From Enterobacter oligotrophicus (GTDB lineage: Bacteria > Pseudomonadota > Gammaproteobacteria > Enterobacterales > Enterobacteriaceae), in the NCBI RefSeq assembly GCF_009176645.1, contig NZ_AP019007.1:2170001-2234000 (forward strand): a stretch of DNA of 64,000 bases, written 5' to 3'. Positions 26,897 to 36,271 of this stretch are shown here, in pieces (positions within the stretch are counted from its first letter, which is position 1; each line of letters starts with the position of its first letter). The position numbers and the translations under genes are program-made. Under the pieces are notes generated by a model that was not told the origin of the DNA, did not search any database, and worked only from the letters and a program-made list of their open reading frames with translations.

Positions 26897-28939
26897 TTAC
26901 TTCTTCATCTGCGTCAAAATGTTCCGGCACTGATTCGCATCACCTTCAGACGGCGAAATCAGCGCCAGCAGCGCCGCGGCTGGCGTGACCAGCGTGGCAA
27001 GAGCTGCCGCAACGGCACCACGCGCAATCAGTGGCCCGGCTTTCACACCCGCCTGCGGATTTTTGAAGGTGCCACGAACATAAAGCGGCGAGCGCAGGGT
27101 AATGATACGAATCCCCTTACTCTCCGGATCGATGGTCAGATCAAGCTGCTCAGAGGCCATGCTGGCGGTGCCGGTCACATTGATGACCGCGTTTTCCGTG
27201 TCGAAGGCGAAGATTTGCGGACGCGCCACGCCGTTGACCAGATCCAGATTCGCCGCCGCACAGTTCACGCGGACTTCATCGTCTCCGAAAATCTGACCAA
27301 TGATAAAGTTACCCACGTTAAGCCCCAGGATCTCCATCAAATTCCGGCTGATTAAGCCGTCGTTCATGAGCAACTTCAGGTTCCCGTTACTGCTGCCCAA
27401 CAGTGCCGCCACAGAGTTACCCACGCCACGAATATCAGCGTCGCCGTTCATTTCACCGAGCGTTTTCTGCATCAATTCAACGTTTGGCATCAGCTCTTTC
27501 AGCTTCAGCCTGCGCGCCTGAATATCTGCCCGTCCCTGCATCGGCTTTTTATCACCCTCCAGGTGAATATTTGACGAGATCGTACCGCCCGCCAGACCAA
27601 ACTTCAGCGGCTGCAGACGCAGGTCAGCATTTTTGAGGATGATATGTGTTGAGAGGTTGCTGATGGGTAATGTATTGCCATGTTCAATTTTGCGCCCTTT
27701 AAAGCGTACATCGGCATCCATGACGTCCCATTTGTCGGTTTCAAAGCGATCATACGGCAGGACTTTATCCGCAGGCTGAGTGTCTTTTTTTACCTCTTTA
27801 GACTTCGTGCCTTTGCCGGAATCAACGCCAACCAGCGGGCCCAGATCGGCCAGACGAAGCTGGCGGGACTCAACATCCCCTTCCAGTTTCGGCCGCGGTT
27901 TTCCGGTGGTGTAGGTCAGCGAGCCGTGAATATCGCTATCACCAATGCGGCCATTGAAGTCGCGGTAATCAAAGACCGAGGACTTTTCCGTGTTGATTTT
28001 CGCAACAAGATGCCCGTCCGTTTCAAACGGTGGCGTATCCGGCAGCAGCACGCCAGTCAGCTCATACAGCGCGCCCAGTGAGTCACCGGCAAACTTCAGT
28101 TGCAGATCGACACCGCCCATCTTCATCGGGTCATTGACCGTCCCAACGAACGCCACGCGGGTATTCCCGGAACGGAAATCCGCCTGCACCGGGAACGGCG
28201 TGCCTTCACTACGCAGCGCCAGCATCCCGCCGATTTTACCGTTACCGGTCAGCGGCTGGCCGTTGTAACGCCCCTTCGCCGTCAGGCCGAAAACATAATC
28301 GCCCGCTTTGCTGCTGTCCCCTTTTGCTTTACTGCCCGTCACTTCGCTAAACGGCAGCGGTTTGCCCAGCGGATCGACCAGGATCTCAACGTCGGCTTTG
28401 CTGACCTTATCGTCAATGGCGATCCGCCCGCGATCGAACAAAATATTGTCGAGACGGAAAGACCATGACGAAGGCTGTGCATTGGGATCTTTTTCTTCGC
28501 TGCTGGCGAGATTAAACGTCCAGTTATTGTTTTTCTCGGACAGACGGATAAGGCGCGCATCAGGCTGCTGGAGCTTGATCCACGGCAGGTAAACCGTTTT
28601 GGTCAGCAACGCAAGCGGTGCCAGCGTGGCTTCGACGCGGGGCAAATGAACCATGGTGACTTCAGGAATATCCGGCGGATTACCGAGAATAATGTCGTCG
28701 GCATGGACGTGCGGCCAGGGCACCCAGCTTCGCCAGCCGGTCTCCTCTTTCTGGCGTTCCCATACCACACCCAAATCGCCGCGTATCGCGAAGGGTCGGT
28801 TCAGCTCGGTTGAGACTTTCTGGTTGATGGTCGGTTTGAGACGGTTCCAGTCAAACGTGGCGATAATGATGATTGCGACCACGATCAACAACAAGAAAAT
28901 CCCTGCGGTCCAGGAGATGACCCTGGTTGTTTTTGTCAT
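26897..28939 (-). CDS. yhjG: YhjG, AsmA-family inner-membrane-anchored protein
   Basis: A 680-residue AsmA-family protein. One N-terminal transmembrane helix (about residues 8-28, ISWTAGIFLLLIVVAIIIIATF) anchors a large periplasmic beta-rich region that ends in the AsmA C-terminal domain (about 430-640), including ADIRGVGNSVAALLGSSNGNL. The family (AsmA, TamB, YhdP and others) is thought to form periplasm-spanning grooves for lipid transport to the outer membrane; YhjG has a minor or unassigned role. It is convergent with yhjE and lies upstream of a gap to pdeH on the same strand. Confidence 0.93.
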   Translation of the reverse strand: MTKTTRVISWTAGIFLLLIVVAIIIIATFDWNRLKPTINQKVSTELNRPFAIRGDLGVVWERQKEETGWRSWVPWPHVHADDIILGNPPDIPEVTMVHLPRVEATLAPLALLTKTVYLPWIKLQQPDARLIRLSEKNNNWTFNLASSEEKDPNAQPSSWSFRLDNILFDRGRIAIDDKVSKADVEILVDPLGKPLPFSEVTGSKAKGDSSKAGDYVFGLTAKGRYNGQPLTGNGKIGGMLALRSEGTPFPVQADFRSGNTRVAFVGTVNDPMKMGGVDLQLKFAGDSLGALYELTGVLLPDTPPFETDGHLVAKINTEKSSVFDYRDFNGRIGDSDIHGSLTYTTGKPRPKLEGDVESRQLRLADLGPLVGVDSGKGTKSKEVKKDTQPADKVLPYDRFETDKWDVMDADVRFKGRKIEHGNTLPISNLSTHIILKNADLRLQPLKFGLAGGTISSNIHLEGDKKPMQGRADIQARRLKLKELMPNVELMQKTLGEMNGDADIRGVGNSVAALLGSSNGNLKLLMNDGLISRNLMEILGLNVGNFIIGQIFGDDEVRVNCAAANLDLVNGVARPQIFAFDTENAVINVTGTASMASEQLDLTIDPESKGIRIITLRSPLYVRGTFKNPQAGVKAGPLIARGAVAAALATLVTPAAALLALISPSEGDANQCRNILTQMKK

Positions 28940-29004
28940 TGTTGTCCCCTTTCCTGTTGAACTTGCCTATAAAACTATAGTTCAGACAAAGGGAAACGGT
29001 CAGA

Positions 29005-29778
29005 TCAGAGGGTGGTTATCACGTTTTCCAGCATATCCATCGGAACCGGGCGAGAGAGGAAATAGCCCTGTGCCGCAGCAGCCGGGGAATTTTGCACGTC
29101 GCGCCACTCTTCCAGCGTTTCAACGCCTTCCACAATGACGCCCTGGCAATACCGGTTCATTAGCTGCAGCAGCAGCGTGAACAGATTCCGCCCTTCCGGG
29201 GTCTGGCGTAGCATAATGAACAGGTCACGCGCGACTTTGATGTAGTCATAACGCACTTCACTGAGGGCGGAGAAGTTCGCCATGCCAGTGCCGAAGTCAT
29301 CCAGCCACAACGGGCCGAATTCGCACATCGAGGCAAACGATGAGTCCTGCGGCAGACGAACATGCTCTACCAGCTCGAAACGCATCCACGGTAGCGTAGC
29401 GATGAGTTCCTGTAGTTTCGTATTCTGACGCAGCGCCATCAGGGTCGGGCCATCCACGTTCACCGACGCCAGAATATCGTGCTGCTCAAAGAATGCCCGC
29501 CTGGTTGCCAGCATTTTAAGCTGTTCTTCCAGCACGTCGATGCGCTGGCGAACGGCAACCTCGGCAAAATAGCGGTCCGGCGCAATACGCTGTGACGGGT
29601 TCGAGGGGTGTGTGACGACCGTTAAAATCTCAATCGCCATCAACCGGCCATCGGTGCGATAGATCGGTTGATAGGTGTACGCTCGCTCACATTGCAGCCA
29701 GTAGCGATGCTCCTGCAAGTTCTCAATACTTGCCTCAGGCGTAGTGTTCAGCCGCTGGATAACCTGCTCTGACTTCAT
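29005..29778 (-). CDS. pdeH: PdeH (YhjH), c-di-GMP phosphodiesterase
   Basis: A 257-residue stand-alone EAL-domain enzyme that hydrolyses cyclic-di-GMP to pGpG. The EAL motif appears as EIL in MAIEILTVV (about residues 47-55). Catalytic residues are preserved further on: Asn in ASVNVDG, Glu in FELVEHV, the metal-binding DD in LDDFGTGMANF (about 159-169), Lys in DYIKVARDL, and Glu in VEGVETLEEW. In E. coli this is the main enzyme keeping c-di-GMP low in motile cells. The ATG at 29778 has an AGGACA ribosome binding site; an upstream ATG at 29919 would include the promoter described next. Confidence 0.95.
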   Translation of the reverse strand: MKSEQVIQRLNTTPEASIENLQEHRYWLQCERAYTYQPIYRTDGRLMAIEILTVVTHPSNPSQRIAPDRYFAEVAVRQRIDVLEEQLKMLATRRAFFEQHDILASVNVDGPTLMALRQNTKLQELIATLPWMRFELVEHVRLPQDSSFASMCEFGPLWLDDFGTGMANFSALSEVRYDYIKVARDLFIMLRQTPEGRNLFTLLLQLMNRYCQGVIVEGVETLEEWRDVQNSPAAAAQGYFLSRPVPMDMLENVITTL

Positions 29779-29827
29779 TTCAGATGTCCTGTTGTATGGG
29801 GATGGCCTTTCTGGACTCGTCACTGGG

Positions 29828-29854
29828 TTATCGGCGCGCCAGGTGAGAACTTTA
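29828..29854 (-). promoter_or_regulatory. Sigma-28 (FliA) promoter of pdeH
   Basis: On the minus strand: TAAAGTTC, 11 bases, then GCCGATAA, matching the class 3 flagellar consensus TAAAGTTT-N11-GCCGATAA at all but one position. The -10 element ends 50 bases before the pdeH start. This ties expression of the phosphodiesterase to flagellar assembly, as reported for E. coli. Confidence 0.9.
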
Positions 29855-29926
29855 TGTTCAGTTCGCCGGGAAAATGAAATTAAGATGACAGAAATTTGCC
29901 GGAACACGCGCTGGCTCAAGAAAAAT

Positions 29927-29945
29927 AATGGAACGTCGTTTTAAT
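29927..29945 (+). promoter_or_regulatory. Candidate KdgR operator upstream of kdgK
   Basis: AATGGAACGTCGTTTTAAT agrees with the KdgR consensus AATRAAAYRNYRTTTYATT at all but two positions. It lies 65 bases before the kdgK start. KdgR is the known repressor of 2-keto-3-deoxygluconate metabolism. Confidence 0.6.
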
Positions 29946-30009
29946 ATAGTTGACCACATAATCCACTCAGCGCACACTACCGTTAATTACTTTGTTCAGG
30001 TTCACGACT

Positions 30010-30939
30010 ATGTCTAAAAAAATTGCCGTGATTGGCGAATGCATGATTGAGCTGTCCCAAAAAGGCGCGGAAGTCAGCCGCGGTTTTGGTGGCGATACAT
30101 TGAATACTTCCGTTTATATAGCCCGCCAGGTGGCTGCCGATGCACTTAGCGTGCATTACGTTACGGCGCTGGGAACGGACAGCTTCAGCCAGCAGATGCT
30201 GGAAGCCTGGCAAGGTGAGAACGTCCAGACCTCACTCATTCAGCGCATGGAAAACCGCCTGCCGGGTCTGTACTACATCGAAACCGACAGCACTGGCGAG
30301 CGCACGTTCTACTACTGGCGTAACGAAGCAGCGGCCAAATTCTGGCTGGAAAGCGATGCCGCCGCAGCCATCTGTGAAGAACTGGCAACGTTTGATTATC
30401 TCTATCTGAGCGGTATCAGCCTGGCAATCCTGAGCCCTGAGAGCCGTGAAAAACTGCTGTCGCTGCTGCGCGAATGCCGTGCCAACGGCGGCAAGGTGAT
30501 TTTCGATAACAACTACCGTCCACGCCTGTGGGCCAGCCGCGAAGAGACGCAGCAGGTTTACCAGCAGATGCTGCAATGCACTGATATCGCGTTCCTGACG
30601 CTGGACGACGAAGACGCCCTGTGGGGAGAGAAACCGGTTGATGAGGTTATCGCGCGGACGCTGGCTGCAGGCGTCAGTGAAGTGGTGATAAAACGCGGGG
30701 CTGACTCTTGCCTGGTGGCGATTGCGGGCGAACCGGTGGTCGAGGTTCCGGCGGTGAAATTAGCCAAAGAAAAAGTGATCGATACCACTGCGGCGGGTGA
30801 TTCATTCAGTGCGGGATATCTGGCGGTGCGCCTGACGGGTGGAACACCTGAAGCAGCAGCACAACGTGGCCATCTGACGGCCAGCACCGTGATTCAGTAT
30901 CGCGGGGCGATTATTCCACGTGAGGCAATGCCAGCGTAA
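30010..30939 (+). CDS. kdgK: KdgK, 2-dehydro-3-deoxygluconokinase
   Basis: A 309-residue PfkB-family sugar kinase, the length of E. coli KdgK. It phosphorylates 2-keto-3-deoxygluconate to KDPG, feeding hexuronate and pectin breakdown products into the Entner-Doudoroff aldolase step. Seen: GECMIELS at the N-terminus, the substrate-lid GGDTLNTSVYIAR (about residues 26-38), and the PfkB signature 2 DTTAAGDSFSAGYL (about 258-271) with the catalytic Asp. The start at 30010 (MSKKIAVIGE) fits the family; the ATG at 29992 adds six residues. A KdgR-like box lies upstream. Confidence 0.95.
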   Translation: MSKKIAVIGECMIELSQKGAEVSRGFGGDTLNTSVYIARQVAADALSVHYVTALGTDSFSQQMLEAWQGENVQTSLIQRMENRLPGLYYIETDSTGERTFYYWRNEAAAKFWLESDAAAAICEELATFDYLYLSGISLAILSPESREKLLSLLRECRANGGKVIFDNNYRPRLWASREETQQVYQQMLQCTDIAFLTLDDEDALWGEKPVDEVIARTLAAGVSEVVIKRGADSCLVAIAGEPVVEVPAVKLAKEKVIDTTAAGDSFSAGYLAVRLTGGTPEAAAQRGHLTASTVIQYRGAIIPREAMPA

Positions 30940-30945
30940 GCCTCT

Positions 30946-30970
30946 AACCCTCTCCCGGTGGGAGAGGGTT
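30946..30970. terminator. Perfect hairpin between kdgK and yhjJ
   Basis: AACCCTCTCCC GGT GGGAGAGGGTT, an 11-bp perfect stem with a 3-base loop, between two convergent genes. It shares its core with the repeat at 10996-11016. There is no strong T-run, so it is either a weak bidirectional terminator or a mobile hairpin repeat. Confidence 0.6.
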
Positions 30971-30980
30971 AAGATGGAGG

Positions 30981-32474
30981 TTACTGGCCCTGCGGAATAT
31001 CCGTCGCATCCTGGTGGAGATCATCTGCCGCCGCAGGCTGTGCCGCCTGCGATACCGGAGCCATAATCCCGTCCCAGGTTGCCTGTAACTCCTTCATGTC
31101 ATACTCCGGTTCACCTTTCGGCTGCAGCAGAACCAGGGACATATCCTGAGACAGCTGCTGACGCAGATCCTGATTCAGCATATCAACGGTCAGACCACTG
31201 AGGAAATCCTGGCGCAGTTTCTGATACTGCTCTGGCGCGATGTCCACCACCTGATTTTGCAGCGAGCGAATACGCTGGCTGATCAGAATATCGGTATCGG
31301 CGCGGGCATACGTGGCAAACAGCTTCTGTAGCTCAAGTTTTTTCTGTGCCACCAGCGCGTTGAACTCTTCTTCAGAGAGGCCCTCTTCACGCACTTTTGC
31401 CAGTTCTTTTGCCACCACACCCAGGTTTGCGTTCAGCTTGTCGCCCGGCGATTCAACGTTAATGGCACACTGCGCACGCTGGAACAGCACGCGGCAGTCA
31501 AAGCCCAGACCAATATTCTTCACGTTGTTTTTACTGAGCGTTTGCTGAACGTGCCAGAACAGCGCTTCACGCGCCAGGTCCGCACGCCAGTAGCGCAGCA
31601 GCGCGGATGACTCGCGGATCGGCTGCCAGGCGGTATCCCACATCATGGAGAGACGGTCCTGACGCACGCTGTCCGTCATGATGCTGACAGGCTCCGGGCG
31701 CAGCGGCGACAGGGTTGGTACAGGGGCGGGGGTCTCACGTTTGCCTTTCAGATCGCCAAACGCTTTGTTGATCTGCTCTACCACGGCGCGGCTATCAACA
31801 TTACCGACCACAATCAGGGTCATTGCGTCCGGGGTGTACCATTGCTGGTAGAAGGATTTGACCTGCTCAGGATCGACCGGCTGTTTCAGCGGTTCCGCCG
31901 GATCATGCCCCAGCAGGGTTGATCCTTTCAGGCGGTAGCGCCACCAGCCCTCTTTGGTGTCCACAGGCCAGGTGGCGACCATGTCGCTGTTGCTCAGCGC
32001 ATAATTCACAGTTTCAGGCGTAATCGTCAGCTTGCCGGTGGCATCAGACAGGTAGGTCAGTGCTTCTTTCAGCAGATCGTTGCGGTTGTTCGGCAGGCTC
32101 AGGTTAAACATGGTGTAGTCGTAAGAGACCACAGCTGGAGGCAGAGGGCGTTTCGGATCAATCGCCTGTTGCCACAACGAACGTACCTGAACCGCCTGCA
32201 AACTGCCGCTCTGGGTGAGCGCCAGACGGGGAATAAAGTGGCTTAATCCGGTCTGCTGGGTGCTTTCAGTGAGGGAGCCTGTATTCACAGACAGGCGGAT
32301 TTCGATACGGTCGCTTGGACGTTGCGGTGTGGCTAAAACCTGCCACTGAAAACCATTTGCCAGAGTCCCTTGTTGCCAGGCCGGGTCTGGCTGGAGCGCA
32401 TCTGCCTGCACATAACTGGCTGCTGCCATCATCAGCAAACCGCCGGTTAAGAGTCGAATTTTTGTGCCCTGCAT
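30981..32474 (-). CDS. yhjJ: YhjJ, M16 peptidase-like periplasmic protein
   Basis: A 497-residue exported protein with a signal sequence (MQGTKIRLLTGGLLMMAAASYVQA) and two M16-type domains (about residues 30-220 and 230-430). The family zinc motif HxxEH is degenerate: the expected site reads GLSHFIPRLALTQ, so the Glu and second His are absent and peptidase activity is unlikely. E. coli YhjJ has the same property and no settled function. The region LIVVGNVDSRAVVEQINKAFGDLKG is the usual M16 domain linker. Proline/alanine-rich C-terminus. Confidence 0.93.
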   Translation of the reverse strand: MQGTKIRLLTGGLLMMAAASYVQADALQPDPAWQQGTLANGFQWQVLATPQRPSDRIEIRLSVNTGSLTESTQQTGLSHFIPRLALTQSGSLQAVQVRSLWQQAIDPKRPLPPAVVSYDYTMFNLSLPNNRNDLLKEALTYLSDATGKLTITPETVNYALSNSDMVATWPVDTKEGWWRYRLKGSTLLGHDPAEPLKQPVDPEQVKSFYQQWYTPDAMTLIVVGNVDSRAVVEQINKAFGDLKGKRETPAPVPTLSPLRPEPVSIMTDSVRQDRLSMMWDTAWQPIRESSALLRYWRADLAREALFWHVQQTLSKNNVKNIGLGFDCRVLFQRAQCAINVESPGDKLNANLGVVAKELAKVREEGLSEEEFNALVAQKKLELQKLFATYARADTDILISQRIRSLQNQVVDIAPEQYQKLRQDFLSGLTVDMLNQDLRQQLSQDMSLVLLQPKGEPEYDMKELQATWDGIMAPVSQAAQPAAADDLHQDATDIPQGQ

Positions 32475-32658
32475 GTGAACCCCTGATCAACATTCCTGGT
32501 TAAAAAGAGTGTCTCGCGACGTGAGCACTCTAAAAGATGACGATGAAAACACTTCGATTAGACCGCGTGTTCAGCAAAACGTCACGGACGGAAGCGAAAA
32601 ATACCCGAAAAAAATCTTGTCGAAGTATGACAGGTATGAACAGTTATTATGCGCAGGA

Positions 32659-32686
32659 GCCCGCATCCCCACAAGGGAATGCGGGC
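32659..32686 (-). terminator. Stem-loop after dctA
   Basis: GCCCGCAT and ATGCGGGC form an 8-bp stem, extended by CCC/GGG past one bulged base, starting 14 bases after the dctA stop on the minus strand. There is no clear T-run, so confidence as a terminator is modest. Confidence 0.5.
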
Positions 32687-32699
32687 AATTGTGACAAGA

Positions 32700-34025
<1,326 letters not shown>

Positions 34026-34145
34026 TTATGGTTAACCTGCGGCTTTAAAATAACACCCACATAACAGGACAGAAATAAACCAGGTTCAAATTTGAAACAC
34101 AAATGTTAAGAACTTTGAGCTGGCTCGCACAAGCCAGCAACAAAG

Positions 34146-36152
34146 TTACACTTTTGCGTTATTGCCAGGGTCGGCAAGATAGCGTTGTTCAAAGACATCC
34201 GCCGGCACCGCGCGGGCAAACAGGAAACCTTGCCCGCTCTCCACGCCCGCTTGCGCGAGCCAGTCACGCTGAGCTTCGGTTTCAATGCCTTCGGCAATAA
34301 TGTGCAAATTCAGGCTGCGCGCCATCTGGATAATCGCCTGCACCATGTTGCTGTCATCCGGCAGCCCGTCGACAAAGGTTTTGTCGATCTTCAGCACATC
34401 AACCGGCAGCGTTTTCATGTGCTGGAGCTGGCGCAACCCGGCGTACCCCATGCCGAAATCGTCCAGCGCGATACGGATACCGGCATTACGCAGCGGCTTC
34501 AGAATGGCAACGGCTTCATTTGGGTCGTCGATTCGTCGACTTTCCGTCACTTCCAGAATCAGCGTGTCGGGCTGGATACGGTAACGATGGATAAGCTCCA
34601 GGACCTCCGACACCATCGTCGGATGCATAAGTTGTAGCGCAGACAAATTCACCGAGAGCGGCAGAGTGACGCCCCGCTCCTGCCAGGCCGCAAGCTGGCG
34701 GCACGTCTCTTCCAGTACCCAGTAACCGACGCTGACCATCAGGCCACAGGACTCAATCCGTTCAATCAGTCCCTCAGGCAGTTCCCACGAACCATCCGGC
34801 TGTTGCATACGCAGCAGCGCTTCCGCGCTTTTGACTTCACCCGTCAGCAAATTGACCTGCGGCTGGAGCCAGATCGCAAACTGACGGTTATCCATCGCGG
34901 TCAGGATGTCGCTCTCTTCGGTGAGACGCTGCTGCGCCTTTTCCATCTGCTCCGGGTCAAAGAACTGGATCTGATTTTTCCCTTTACGGCGGGCGGTGAA
35001 GGCCGCTGAGAAAGCACGGCGATAAAGCTGTTCCGCCGTCAGGTCGCCGTAGAACATTGCAATACCGATGCTGGCGCTCGGACGAAGCTGAATGCCCTGA
35101 ATCGGCAGCCGCTCATTAATGACAGTGAGCACTTGCTGACCTAGCGTAATGGCATGCCACGGCTCTTTCACACCGTTCGCGATAATCACCAGGTCGTAGC
35201 CGCTGACCTGAGTAAGCACCATGCGCGGTGCCAGGACGGATTTCACCTTTTCCACCAGCGTCAGGAGCAGCATCTCGCGCTGGCTCTCTTTGAGCACGCC
35301 CGCCGTATCCTGCAGGGTTTCGCAGGCGATCACCATCAACGCCGTGGTCTGCTGGCGGGCAACGGTCTGTTCCAGCATTGCCATCAGGAACGCTTTGTTT
35401 GGCAGCTCGGAGACCGGGAAACGGGTTGCATTGCTGTTGAGTTCATCCTGCTGACGCATGATGCGCTGCTGATTGATATTGTAACTGCGCACCAGCATGC
35501 CGATCTCATCGTCATGATGCAGGCGCGGTAACTCAAGCTGGTGTCCCATCTGCTCCTGCGGAGAGAGGTCATTCAGCTCCCTGGCGATGCGGCGCAACGG
35601 ATGCACAATCAACCGGTTAATACACCAGGTGAGCGCCACACTCAGGATCAGCGTCAAGAGTAAGTAAGTGGTCACTAATGTAGCAGCCCAGCTCATAACG
35701 AACTTATACATGCGGTACGAGTCCGCCTGCAGCACCAGATAGGCGAGCGGCTGAGGGTTAGCCGGGCGTTCGAGCGAATAAACAGGCAGAGAGATTTGTA
35801 CCGGCAGTTCAAACAGACGCATTACCATCAGCGGAACAGGCCGTTCAGGGATAAAGCTCATCCGTAGCGCCTGGAACTGATTAGGGAGCACCACATCCGC
35901 ACGGCTGACAATTCCTGCTGGCTGAATGCGTTTTAAGATGGTTTCCGCCTCCGGAATATCCCCTTTCAGGATCGCGGCTGACAGCGGTTCACGCACCGAG
36001 CGGGCGATGCTTTCTAATTGCGAAGCCGTGTTATAGCGATTCTGCTGTACGGAATGAAACAGCAAAATGACGCAGAAGAGGAATACAAACAGCATCGTGA
36101 CGGCAGCAACCATCGCCATCTGTTTGATCGTTAAAGAACGGCTGACACGCAA
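34146..36152 (-). CDS. yhjK: PdeK (YhjK), degenerate GGDEF plus EAL membrane protein
   Basis: A 668-residue c-di-GMP phosphodiesterase-type protein. Two membrane helices (about residues 10-32 and 150-173) bracket a periplasmic sensor, followed by a HAMP-like segment, a GGDEF domain and an EAL domain. The GGDEF active site is replaced by VSGYDLVI, so no cyclase activity is expected. The EAL domain is intact: [38 protein letters not shown] and [13 protein letters not shown]. The start is placed at a TTG (36150-36152, [11 protein letters not shown]) because GGAGAG lies 7 bases upstream and E. coli YhjK begins [11 protein letters not shown]; the in-frame ATG at 36188 has no such support. It neighbours the cellulose operon, as in E. 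coli. Confidence 0.92.
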   Translation of the reverse strand: MRVSRSLTIKQMAMVAAVTMLFVFLFCVILLFHSVQQNRYNTASQLESIARSVREPLSAAILKGDIPEAETILKRIQPAGIVSRADVVLPNQFQALRMSFIPERPVPLMVMRLFELPVQISLPVYSLERPANPQPLAYLVLQADSYRMYKFVMSWAATLVTTYLLLTLILSVALTWCINRLIVHPLRRIARELNDLSPQEQMGHQLELPRLHHDDEIGMLVRSYNINQQRIMRQQDELNSNATRFPVSELPNKAFLMAMLEQTVARQQTTALMVIACETLQDTAGVLKESQREMLLLTLVEKVKSVLAPRMVLTQVSGYDLVIIANGVKEPWHAITLGQQVLTVINERLPIQGIQLRPSASIGIAMFYGDLTAEQLYRRAFSAAFTARRKGKNQIQFFDPEQMEKAQQRLTEESDILTAMDNRQFAIWLQPQVNLLTGEVKSAEALLRMQQPDGSWELPEGLIERIESCGLMVSVGYWVLEETCRQLAAWQERGVTLPLSVNLSALQLMHPTMVSEVLELIHRYRIQPDTLILEVTESRRIDDPNEAVAILKPLRNAGIRIALDDFGMGYAGLRQLQHMKTLPVDVLKIDKTFVDGLPDDSNMVQAIIQMARSLNLHIIAEGIETEAQRDWLAQAGVESGQGFLFARAVPADVFEQRYLADPGNNAKV

Positions 36153-36271
36153 AATGACTCTCCACAAAACTCGAAGCGCAGGGCGCACCAGGGTGTAAAC
36201 CTGGTGCGCCTGAGTATACCCGATTGCTGTACTTTTAAGAGAGACTTACAAATGGATTAAGTAAAATCCGA

